DNA of 8,332 bases from CAYYYW01 sp964476245 (GTDB lineage Bacteria > Patescibacteriota > Microgenomatia > UBA1406 > HO2-37-13b). Made by a program: the position numbers and the translations under genes. The notes beneath the pieces are model-generated. The model did not search any database. It was not told where the DNA came from and saw nothing but the letters and a program-made list of their open reading frames with translations. Positions 1 through 6,079 of this stretch are shown here, piece by piece; the first letter of the stretch is position 1; every line of letters begins with the position of its first letter. The stretch spans positions 1 through 8,332 of the forward strand of contig CAYYYW010000034.1 of assembly GCA_964476245.1 (NCBI GenBank). The letters are read 5' to 3'.

Positions 1-245
1 GGATTATCCGTACCTCGATGAGCGGCAGAATAAATTATCGTATCTGTGTTTTTCGGCAAATCATCAGGATTAAATCCGATTGTATATTTTATTTTATTTT
101 TCTTTAAAAGCTCATCAGTAATAAACTCTTCGGAAACATCTGACCCGGTCACATTTTTTCCCATCTTCTTCAAAATCAAGGCTAAATTAGCCATCGCCAC
201 ACCTTTAATACCAACTATAAAAATATTTTTTGCCTTATTTAACAT
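1..245 (-). CDS. murC: MurC-like Mur ligase, N-terminal part (runs off the left edge)
   Basis: Seen: 81 residues from an ATG at 245, open to the window edge. The N-terminus has a nucleotide-binding glycine motif FIVGIKGVAMANLA (residues 9-22), then VTGSD (32-36) and a late IIYSAAHRG stretch (70-78). These match the first, UDP-binding domain of UDP-N-acetylmuramate:L-alanine ligase (MurC, canonical GIGGxGMS...GSD) and of its relative Mpl. Known: MurC adds L-alanine to UDP-MurNAc in the cytoplasm, the first step of the peptidoglycan stem peptide. Odd: the usual GIGG is GIKG here, and the following GMS is AMA. The gene starts 14 nt after the pgeF stop and has no clear Shine-Dalgarno; an ATG at 258 hits a stop after seven codons, so 245 is preferred. 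The ATPase and C-terminal domains are outside the window, so MurC and an Mpl-like ligase cannot be fully separated. Confidence 0.8.
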   Translation of the reverse strand, partial: MLNKAKNIFIVGIKGVAMANLALILKKMGKNVTGSDVSEEFITDELLKKNKIKYTIGFNPDDLPKNTDTIIYSAAHRGTDN

Positions 246-259
246 ATGGATTAGACATG

Positions 260-994
260 CTAACGTCTTAATACAAAACTAAACATCTCACCGTAGTCTT
301 TTTTCTTATCACGTCGAAAAGAAAAAAATCGTTTTTTATCACAACTCGTACAAAATGGAAAAAAATCAATGTTCTCTTTTTTAATCCCGGCCTCTATCAG
401 CAAAAGATAATTAAACCATATTAAATTTAAAAATCTTTCTCCTTTCCTGACTTGAAAAATTTTATCCGAATATCCATTAAATTCCTCTAAAAACTGATAA
501 TAGCGATCTTCATTAATGTTATAACAACAAGCGCCAATACCTGGACCAATCGCCGCTAAAATGTTCTCTTTTTTTCCTCCTTTTTCTATAATTTTATTAA
601 TCATTCGTATAACCATTTTTTTTAAAGAACCACGCCAACCTTGATGGGAAATCCCAATCAATCCGGATGATTTATCAACAAAAGTTATCGGCAAACAATC
701 AGCTGTTCTCACGCTAAGAACAATGCCTTTCTTATTAGTAATTACCCCGTCTGTTTCCTCGATTTTCTCTAATTTATTATTTTTAAAAGAATTGAAAAAT
801 TCAACGTTAACCGAATGAATTTGGTCCAAAACCACTAACTTTTTGTAATCAATTTCATTTTGATAAAGAAATTCAAAAATGTTTCTTAGATTTCTTCCAT
901 CACCCAAATCCTTTGTCCCAAAACCAGCGAAAAATTTACCATCATTAATCTTGGTTGAATAAAAAATTTTTAAATCAGAATCGTAAGTGATCAT
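260..994 (-). CDS. pgeF: Peptidoglycan editing factor PgeF (YfiH/LACC1 family)
   Basis: A 244-residue protein of normal length for the YfiH/multicopper polyphenol-oxidase-like fold. The three metal/active-site positions are visible: His60 in DQIHSVNV, Cys100 in RTADCLPI, and His117 in ISHQGWRG. The family blocks AIGPGIGACCY (148-158) and a C-terminal CTSC...FFSFRRD...GEMFSF are also present. Known of the family: YfiH/PgeF in E. coli stops L-serine from replacing L-alanine in the stem peptide, and homologues act on purine nucleosides. Its place between murE and a murC-like gene supports a wall-precursor role, since the error it corrects arises at the MurC step; that link is inference. The ATG start is 1 nt past the murE stop, so translation is probably coupled. 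No Shine-Dalgarno is visible. Confidence 0.9.
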   Translation of the reverse strand: MITYDSDLKIFYSTKINDGKFFAGFGTKDLGDGRNLRNIFEFLYQNEIDYKKLVVLDQIHSVNVEFFNSFKNNKLEKIEETDGVITNKKGIVLSVRTADCLPITFVDKSSGLIGISHQGWRGSLKKMVIRMINKIIEKGGKKENILAAIGPGIGACCYNINEDRYYQFLEEFNGYSDKIFQVRKGERFLNLIWFNYLLLIEAGIKKENIDFFPFCTSCDKKRFFSFRRDKKKDYGEMFSFVLRR

Positions 995-995
995 A

Positions 996-2195
996 TTAAA
1001 TTAGAAATTTTAAAGCTTTTTCAACTGCCCCGTATTCATCCCAAGAATATTCAATCCGACCACGACACAAACTTTTCTCGTGTCCTTTTCCTGTTAAAAT
1101 CACAACATCTCCTTCTTTGACTAAACTTATAGCTTTATTGATCGCCTCTTGCCTGTCTTGGATTTTTAAAACTTTGAACTTTTTAGGGATTCCTTTTTCA
1201 ATTTGATTAATTATGTCATTAACATCTTCTGTTCGACAATCTTCTTCTGTCAAAATAATAACATCAGCATATTTAGCACTGATCTCACCCATTAAAGGCC
1301 TTTTAGTAGCGTCTCTTAAACCGGCAGAACCAAAAACATGAATCAACCGACCTTTTTTTCCAAAATAATTATTTTTCACCGATTTTAATACATTGGCTAT
1401 TGCGTTTGGCGTATGGGCAAAGTCAATAATTATTTTAAAATCTTTGTCATAAACAATATCCAACCTTCCTTTAGGGAGTTCAAAACTTTTTATTGCTTTT
1501 AAAATAGATTGGTCAGACAAACCTAAAACTTTACAGACAGAATATGCCGCCAAATAATTAAATTGATTAAAATCTGTTAGATTCTGTTTAAAGTCTATGT
1601 AAAAGTCAGATTTATGTTGAAAACCATAGGTTAAGGTTTTTACATTTTTTTCTTTTAACGCTTTGTTCAATCGATTAAACGATTGATCATCTCTATTAAT
1701 TACGGCTATCTTTGAAGATAATAATAGTTTGGTTTTTGCTTTTAAATAGTCGTTGTAGTTTTTGTGATAATCTAAATGTTCATGGGTAATATTCGTTAAA
1801 ACGGAAGTGTAATAGTTTACTCCCCAAACGCGGTTTTGATCAAGAGCGTGAGAAGTTGTTTCCAAAATAAAATATTCATCTCCATGGTCAACGGCCAACT
1901 TTAATAATTCCTGAATTAAAAGAGAACGTGGCGTTGTTGTGTGTAGACCAGTGTCAGTCTCTTGATTGCCAACTTTTGTATAAACAGTAGAGATCACTGA
2001 CGCCTTCTTTCCCGCTGATTTTAAAATGTGATAGATTAAATGGGTAGTTGTTGTTTTTCCATCTGTCCCGGTAACACCAATTACCTTTAATTTCTTGCTT
2101 GGAAAACCATAATAAATATTGGCAAGAATTGCTTCTGATAGATGAAATAGATTTTTAAAATTTTGAATTTTTAATTTTAATTTTTTATTTTCCAT
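996..2195 (-). CDS. murE: MurE-type UDP-MurNAc-tripeptide synthetase, lacking the N-terminal domain
   Basis: A 399-residue Mur ligase; typical MurE is about 480-500. The P-loop TGTDGKTT already lies at residues 42-49, so the N-terminal UDP-binding domain (roughly 85-90 residues) is absent. Present: the central ATPase domain with LHTTTPR (84-90), ETTSHALDQNRV (112-123), TNITHEHLDYH (134-144) and Lys154 in YLKAK, the position of the carbamylated lysine. The C-terminal domain has FGSAGLRD, KRPLMGE, EEDCRTED (317-324) and GKGHE (369-373). Known: MurE adds the third residue (meso-diaminopimelate or lysine) to UDP-MurNAc-L-Ala-D-Glu. The canonical DAP motif DNPR reads EDCR here; the kept Arg321 leans towards DAP but does not settle it. 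The extreme N-terminus (KKLKLKIQNFKN) is encoded by A/T-only-looking repeat DNA. Starts 13 nt after ftsI. Confidence 0.9.
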   Translation of the reverse strand: MENKKLKLKIQNFKNLFHLSEAILANIYYGFPSKKLKVIGVTGTDGKTTTTHLIYHILKSAGKKASVISTVYTKVGNQETDTGLHTTTPRSLLIQELLKLAVDHGDEYFILETTSHALDQNRVWGVNYYTSVLTNITHEHLDYHKNYNDYLKAKTKLLLSSKIAVINRDDQSFNRLNKALKEKNVKTLTYGFQHKSDFYIDFKQNLTDFNQFNYLAAYSVCKVLGLSDQSILKAIKSFELPKGRLDIVYDKDFKIIIDFAHTPNAIANVLKSVKNNYFGKKGRLIHVFGSAGLRDATKRPLMGEISAKYADVIILTEEDCRTEDVNDIINQIEKGIPKKFKVLKIQDRQEAINKAISLVKEGDVVILTGKGHEKSLCRGRIEYSWDEYGAVEKALKFLI

Positions 2196-2208
2196 TTTTT
2201 AATTTATA

Positions 2209-3870
2209 TCACTCCGGCGCTATATTATAGTAAACCAGAAGCTCTTTAGCTATTTCAAAAAATAATGGTGCGGCTGTCTCTGATCCCCACGGAGATGTTG
2301 ACGGTTCTTTGAGATTAACCAAAATAATAAATTTTGGCTCACTTACCGGAGCAAAGCCAATAAACGAAGCAATAGTTTTCGTTGGATCGTAATGCCCTTC
2401 AATCGGGATCTGAGCCGTGCCTGTCTTGCCACCAATTTGGTAACCTTTAGGCTTTGCCCATTTTATTTCACCGTGTTCTACTGTTGCCTCAAGCATTTTT
2501 TTAATTAATATTGAAGTTCGTTCATCAATAACCCGTCTTATTTTCTGCTGTTTTATTTGATTTTTCTCTTTATCTGACGACCCGATTTCCAATACAACGC
2601 GAGGCTTTATAAGCCAACCTCCATTAATTAACGAAGAAAAAGATCTAATCATCTGGATAGGAGTAACCACTATTCCCTGTCCAAAGGTAACCGTAGCATA
2701 ATCTATTGGATACCACTCTGCTTCGGATTTTAAAAACCCACTGGCCTCACCCTGCAAATCAATTCCTGTCAACTCCCCCAGGCCGTATTGTTTAAGATAT
2801 GATAAGATTTTTTTTTCTCCTAACTTTTGCCCTACATATACCATTCCCACATTTGAAGATTTTTCTAAAATTCTTGTCATGGTTATTTTTCCTTCATATT
2901 TTTTATTCCATGTTTGAATTTCATAACCGCCGATCTTAACCGGACCACTTTCATCATACATATCAGTTGGCTTAATAACCTTTTCATTTAATGCCGCCGC
3001 CATTATCAAAGGCTTGAAAATCGAACCAGGTTCATAAACATTGGAAGTGACTGGATTTCTAAAATAGTTCTCGGAAAATTTATAATATTGTTCCGGATCA
3101 AAATCAGGCAAACAAGACAAGGCAATAATTTCTAAAGTCATTGGATTGGCCACAATAACACAACCTTCTTTCGCTCCATATTTTTGTAAACTGCTTTTTA
3201 ACCTTTCTTTAATGATTTGTTGAGCTGTTTTATCAATCGCAAGAATTAAATCTCTGCCATCCTCTGACTCTAGTTTTGATTGAACACCAATAAAAATTGG
3301 GTTTCCAAAAAGATCTCTTTCTGTCTTTAAAATACCAGGCAAGCCCGCTATGTCTTTTTCATAATATCCCTCTAAGCCAAAATATCCAATGTTTTCCCCT
3401 TTGTCATTTTTGCCAACAAAACCTAAAAGATGGGCCGCGGCTGAACCTTCTGGATAGAACCTTTTTGATTCTTCTTCAAATCCTAAACCGTTTAATTTTA
3501 GTTTAGAAATTGCTTCTTTTGTCTTTTTGTCTAAACCTGACACCACCAAAGTCCATAACTTATCATTATTAATTTTTCCTCCAAGAGTTGCTTCCCCTAT
3601 TTTAAGAATTTCATCAATTTTGTGAATAAGTTCATTTTTATCAATTATTTTCTTTGGCTCCGCATAAAGTAAATAGGCCGTCTGATTTAAAACTAACGGC
3701 TGTAAATTTCCATCGAAAATCTTACCTCTCTGGGGCAAAATTTTTCTTGTCTGAAGATAATTATTTGACTGATAACGATCGGGGGCAATTAGTTGAATAA
3801 AAAATAGTTTAATTACAATGGCAAAAATCAAGACACTAAAGATCCAAAATAAAACCCACAATTTGGTCAT
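2209..3870 (-). CDS. ftsI: Class B penicillin-binding protein (FtsI/PBP2-like transpeptidase)
   Basis: A 553-residue septal peptidoglycan transpeptidase, typical length without PASTA domains. Order: short cytoplasmic start, one membrane helix (about residues 4-24), PBP-dimer domain with QRGKIFDGN (47-55) and RFYPEGSAAAHLLGFVG (137-153), then the transpeptidase domain. All three catalytic motifs are intact: SxxK as SIFK with nucleophile Ser283 and Lys286, SxN as SSN (338-340), and KTG (482-484). Known: FtsI crosslinks septal murein as part of the FtsW-FtsI-FtsL-FtsQ-FtsB divisome; the catalytic domain is outside the membrane and is a beta-lactam target. The start ATG overlaps the ftsL stop by 4 nt (ATGA), which points to translational coupling, and the dcw context favours FtsI over elongasome PBP2. 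The RG(x)IFD motif has Gly where Arg is usual. Confidence 0.93.
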   Translation of the reverse strand: MTKLWVLFWIFSVLIFAIVIKLFFIQLIAPDRYQSNNYLQTRKILPQRGKIFDGNLQPLVLNQTAYLLYAEPKKIIDKNELIHKIDEILKIGEATLGGKINNDKLWTLVVSGLDKKTKEAISKLKLNGLGFEEESKRFYPEGSAAAHLLGFVGKNDKGENIGYFGLEGYYEKDIAGLPGILKTERDLFGNPIFIGVQSKLESEDGRDLILAIDKTAQQIIKERLKSSLQKYGAKEGCVIVANPMTLEIIALSCLPDFDPEQYYKFSENYFRNPVTSNVYEPGSIFKPLIMAAALNEKVIKPTDMYDESGPVKIGGYEIQTWNKKYEGKITMTRILEKSSNVGMVYVGQKLGEKKILSYLKQYGLGELTGIDLQGEASGFLKSEAEWYPIDYATVTFGQGIVVTPIQMIRSFSSLINGGWLIKPRVVLEIGSSDKEKNQIKQQKIRRVIDERTSILIKKMLEATVEHGEIKWAKPKGYQIGGKTGTAQIPIEGHYDPTKTIASFIGFAPVSEPKFIILVNLKEPSTSPWGSETAAPLFFEIAKELLVYYNIAPE

Positions 3871-4142
3871 TGCCTTGAGGCATATTTAAAATTTTCTAAA
3901 TATATTGGTTCCGACTTATTGGTAAAACCCAACAAAGAAGCAACCTCTGTTAAATTCTGGATGGAAGTCAAAGAAGACAGTTCTTTTTCTAAATCCGAAT
4001 TGATTATTTTTAATTTATTTATTTCTCTTTCAATTTTTGAATTATTATCTCCTAAAAATAAAGATTTAGTAAATAAACAAATGTTGGCCACTAACAAAAA
4101 AAATATTAAAAAAACAATTCCTAATTTAAAATTTGTTTTCAT
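3867..4142 (-). CDS. ftsL: FtsL-like bitopic division protein
   Basis: A 91-residue protein with a short basic start, one membrane helix (about residues 7-24) and a following charged, heptad-like stretch (about 34-61, e.g. KIEREINKLKIINSDLEKEL) expected to form a coiled coil. A short C-terminal tail follows with ASLLGF, like the end of the FtsL/DivIC coiled-coil module. Sequence conservation in FtsL is very low, so the call rests on topology, size and position between rsmH and ftsI, its standard dcw slot. Known: FtsL pairs with FtsB/DivIC through the coiled coil and activates FtsW-FtsI at the septum. It lies 3 nt after rsmH and its stop overlaps the ftsI start by 4 nt. No ribosome-binding site is visible. 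Confidence 0.82.
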   Translation of the reverse strand: MKTNFKLGIVFLIFFLLVANICLFTKSLFLGDNNSKIEREINKLKIINSDLEKELSSLTSIQNLTEVASLLGFTNKSEPIYLENFKYASRQ

Positions 4143-4145
4143 AGT

Positions 4146-4967
4146 TCAATTTAGAGCAAAAATTCTCATCTTGGCTGATCGTTCAAATTTTTTCCCATTT
4201 TTGGCAACAATCGGCTTGTGGGTTAAAAACATTAATTTATTATTCCGAGCAAACTGCTTCACTATTCGATCCTCTAATGAGTGAAAAGTAATTATCACTA
4301 CTCTTCCTTTCTTTTTTAAGATATTGATCGCTCCCGACAATCCTTCTCTAAGATTGTCAAATTCTTGGTTAACCTCAATCCGCAACGCCTGAAAAATTCT
4401 TCTTAAAGTACTCTCTTTCTCTCCAACTACCGCCAGCAAGTCTTCAACTGTTTCAATTTTTTTTAAACAGCGGGCGCTAAAAATAGCCTGAGCAATTGCC
4501 CAAGAATTGATTTCCTCAGAATTTCTCGCAAAAATTTCATATAATTGCCGAGATGATAAACTATTAACAATGTCAGCGGCGGTTCTATTTAATGTTTGAC
4601 TAATTCTCATATCAAGCGGTTCACTTTCTTTTCTAAAAGAAAACCCTCTGCCTGACTTTCCTATCTGTTCCATCGATAAACCTAAATCAAACAAAATTCC
4701 ATCAACCGGGAAAAAATCATTCTCTTTAGCAATTTTTTCAATATTCCTAAAATTCCCCCAAACAATCTTTAAATTTTTATAACTTTTGACTTTTAACTTT
4801 TGACTTTTAACTTTGTTTTCATCCCACTCTATTCCCAAAACCCTCCCCCCCCATCTTAAAATTTCCTTACTATGTCCTCCCTCACCAAAGGTAGCGTCTA
4901 TATATTTTTTTCCCTCTTTAACTTCCAGTGCCTTGATTGCTTCTTCGTAAAGAACCGGTGTGTGCAT
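4146..4967 (-). CDS. rsmH: 16S rRNA (cytosine1402-N4)-methyltransferase RsmH
   Basis: A 273-residue methyltransferase, a little shorter than E. coli RsmH (about 313). The start HTPVLYEEAI is the family signature. The SAM-binding loop is DATFGEGGHS (24-33), followed by GIEWDE (45-50), DGILFDLGLSMEQ (89-101), GRGFSFR and the LDMR block. ALRIEVNQEFDNL and TFHSLEDRIVK (227-237) come near the end, and the C-terminus keeps ERSAKMR, the counterpart of the usual RARSAKLR. Known: it methylates N4 of C1402 in the decoding centre, together with RsmI, in the cytoplasm. Odd: residues 51-63 are encoded by a 14-nt tandem repeat that replaces the helix after the SAM acidic residue, with little net length change. 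A 91-nt hairpin-rich spacer separates the gene from the mraZ stop codon. The upstream sequence has no good Shine-Dalgarno. Confidence 0.95.
   Translation of the reverse strand: MHTPVLYEEAIKALEVKEGKKYIDATFGEGGHSKEILRWGGRVLGIEWDENKVKSQKLKVKSYKNLKIVWGNFRNIEKIAKENDFFPVDGILFDLGLSMEQIGKSGRGFSFRKESEPLDMRISQTLNRTAADIVNSLSSRQLYEIFARNSEEINSWAIAQAIFSARCLKKIETVEDLLAVVGEKESTLRRIFQALRIEVNQEFDNLREGLSGAINILKKKGRVVIITFHSLEDRIVKQFARNNKLMFLTHKPIVAKNGKKFERSAKMRIFALN
4781..4815. repeat. 14-nt tandem repeat inside rsmH (2.5 copies)
   Basis: The unit AACTTTTGACTTTT occurs perfectly at 4781-4794 and 4795-4808, then AACTTTG to 4815. The period is not a multiple of three, so the two copies are read in different frames, yet the rsmH frame stays open and gives a lysine/serine/valine-rich stretch (KVKSQKLKVKS). 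Confidence 0.9.
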
Positions 4968-4988
4968 AAATAAATCTCAAACGTCAAA

Positions 4989-5060
4989 TGTCAATCTTTT
5001 GACAGACTCAGGATTGACCCTGAGCGAAGCCAAGTCAAACTTGGCGAAGCCGAATGGGTC
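4989..5060. repeat. REP-like hairpin cluster between mraZ and rsmH
   Basis: Three consecutive hairpins are visible: TGTCAA/TTGACA with a 4-nt loop (4989-5004), CTCAGG/CCTGAG (5007-5024), and GCCAAGT/ACTTGGC with a 3-nt loop (5029-5045). A wider pair GACCC (5016-5020) and GGGTC (5056-5060) brackets the last one and competes with the second. The motif CCCTGAGCGAAGCC resembles dispersed CCTGAGCGAAG-type intergenic repeats known from many bacteria. The outer arm overlaps the mraZ stop codon. There is no T-run after the hairpins in the direction of transcription, so this does not look like a simple terminator; mRNA processing or partial attenuation between mraZ and rsmH is possible. Confidence 0.65.
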
Positions 5061-5460
5061 AAATCCGTTTTAAAGTTTTAAGATATTCTTCCCATGCCTT
5101 AACTTCCCAAATTTCAAAATGATCACCTACCCCAATAATTTTTACTGCGTTACCCGAAAAATGCAGAAAATCTAAAAGAGCCTTTGGAATAACAAATCTC
5201 CCCTGTTCGTCAATGCTAATCTCAACTGTTCCTGAAAAAATAAAACGTTTTTTTTCTATGTTTTCTTTCTCCAGAATTGATATCTCCATAAGGCTTTGAG
5301 TTCTTTTAACCCAACCTTCTTTATCGTATCCCGCTAGGCAGACATCAAAACCTTTGGTTAAAATAAAGACATCTCCTTTAAGATTTTCCCTAATTTTTTT
5401 AGGTATAACTACTCTTCCTCCTTCAGTAACAGAAAGAGTATATTCACCAAAAAACACCAT
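5059..5460 (-). CDS. mraZ: Transcriptional regulator MraZ
   Basis: A 133-residue protein with two SpoVT-AbrB domains, the normal MraZ layout. The first carries FGEYTLSV and GGRVVIPKKIR (residues 4-24), the second ISIDEQGRFVIPK (81-93), followed by IIGVGDHFEIW. Known: MraZ is a ring-shaped DNA-binding protein that represses its own dcw operon in E. coli by binding TGGGN repeats spaced 10 nt apart. Start choice: an upstream-extended frame reaches 5568 but runs through the promoter and into the transposase gene, and family proteins begin at M-x-F-F-G-E-Y, so the ATG at 5460 is taken; an ATG at 5481 is the alternative. It is the first gene of the operon, with its own promoter and TGGT boxes. The first GR motif has Thr-Glu before Gly-Gly-Arg where Asp is common. 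Confidence 0.93.
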   Translation of the reverse strand: MVFFGEYTLSVTEGGRVVIPKKIRENLKGDVFILTKGFDVCLAGYDKEGWVKRTQSLMEISILEKENIEKKRFIFSGTVEISIDEQGRFVIPKALLDFLHFSGNAVKIIGVGDHFEIWEVKAWEEYLKTLKRI

Positions 5461-5490
5461 TTGATTACCATTAAAAACCATTTGAAACCA
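5446..5490 (-). promoter_or_regulatory. Candidate MraZ operator: five TGGT boxes
   Basis: Read on the minus strand, TGGT occurs at 5490-5487, 5480-5477, 5470-5467, 5459-5456 and 5449-5446. The steps are 10, 10, 11 and 10 nt, one helical turn each. MraZ is known to bind TGGG-type direct repeats with a 10-nt period in the mraZ promoter. Here the boxes cover the promoter spacer, the -10 element and the start codon, a layout suited to autorepression. The last box lies in the conserved FGE codons and the fourth overlaps the ATG, so only three are free of coding constraint. Confidence 0.7.
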
Positions 5491-5498
5491 AAAGTCAA
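5470..5498 (-). promoter_or_regulatory. Sigma70-type promoter of mraZ and the dcw operon
   Basis: Minus-strand -35 TTGACT (5498-5493), a 17-nt spacer and -10 TTTAAT (5475-5470), each five of six consensus bases. Transcription would start near 5463, only about 3 nt before the mraZ ATG at 5460, so the mRNA would be essentially leaderless. It lies in the 52-nt gap between the transposase stop and mraZ. Confidence 0.65.
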
Positions 5499-5512
5499 GG
5501 GGTAAAGAAAAA

Positions 5513-6079
5513 TTAGAAGACACTATTAGCGGGAACAGATCTAATCCTGTCAAAATTATTTTTATCATTGTCCCAATTAATGGGATTTCCTTGGATATAT
5601 TTTCTGATTTCGTTTAGTGATTGTTCATTACGAATTATATGATCATAGAATGACCGCTGGTATTGAAATGAATTTATTCCTAATTGATGAATTGTTTTTG
5701 ACGAATTCATTTTAAAAAATCCAATAATTTTAGGTAATAACATTTTTCTTCGTTGTTTCCAATTAAAAATTGATTTATTTCGTAGGGACAATTCATGAAT
5801 TGTCCCTACATTAATTGATGATGTTTTGTTAATAATAATAATTCCATGAATATGATTCGGCATAACAATAAATTCATCCAATGATACATTTTGATAATGT
5901 TGTGGTATTTGAAACCAACATTTTTGAACAATGTTTCCTATTTCATTTAATATCATTTCCCCATCAACAATTTCACCAAACCAACATTCTCTATTTTTTG
6001 TGCAGATTGTGACATAATAATAACCTACTGACGAATAATTAAAATTCTTTAATCGATTTGGTTTCCGTTGAGGAATCAT
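5513..6079 (-). CDS. REP-associated tyrosine transposase (RAYT, IS200-like Y1 HUH)
   Basis: A 188-residue Y1-type HUH endonuclease. Visible: YYYVTICTKNR (20-30), the metal-binding HUH motif as His76-Ile-His78 in VMPNHIHGIIII, and the catalytic tyrosine expected at Tyr145 in RSFYDHIIRNE, followed by IRKYIQGNPINW. The W/Y-QRSFYDHIIR and YI-NP-W pattern is that of RAYT (TnpA-REP) rather than classical IS200. Known: such enzymes nick single-stranded REP hairpins and are usually single-copy, vertically kept, host-tamed genes. Odd: codons 91-100 are made of a perfect 28-bp palindrome. The frame is intact, so the protein may be active. It sits directly upstream of the mraZ promoter on the same strand; read-through into the dcw operon is possible. 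Start at 6079 is the first ATG; no Shine-Dalgarno. Confidence 0.92.
   Translation of the reverse strand: MIPQRKPNRLKNFNYSSVGYYYVTICTKNRECWFGEIVDGEMILNEIGNIVQKCWFQIPQHYQNVSLDEFIVMPNHIHGIIIINKTSSINVGTIHELSLRNKSIFNWKQRRKMLLPKIIGFFKMNSSKTIHQLGINSFQYQRSFYDHIIRNEQSLNEIRKYIQGNPINWDNDKNNFDRIRSVPANSVF
5782..5809. repeat. Perfect 28-bp palindrome (REP-like) inside the transposase gene
   Basis: Left arm GTAGGGACAATTCA (5782-5795) and right arm TGAATTGTCCCTAC (5796-5809) are exact reverse complements with no spacer. In the gene frame it reads VGTIHELSL and stays open. GTAGGG...CCCTAC palindromes are of the kind found as dispersed REP elements next to RAYT genes in several bacterial groups, so this is likely a target or recognition element carried inside its own enzyme gene. 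Confidence 0.9.

Noticed and set aside
46..282. Plus-strand open frame of 78 codons
   Set aside because: It is the antisense shadow of the murC-like start and the pgeF end, with low-complexity Phe/Ile-rich translation.
3297..3506. Plus-strand open frame of 69 codons
   Set aside because: It lies wholly antisense to the intact ftsI gene and has no recognisable domain or promoter.
3919..4284. Plus-strand open frame of 121 codons
   Set aside because: It is antisense to ftsL and rsmH, both supported by motifs and operon position.
5461..5568. Longer mraZ start giving 169 residues
   Set aside because: The extension runs over the promoter and the transposase 3' end, and MraZ proteins begin at the FFGEY block.
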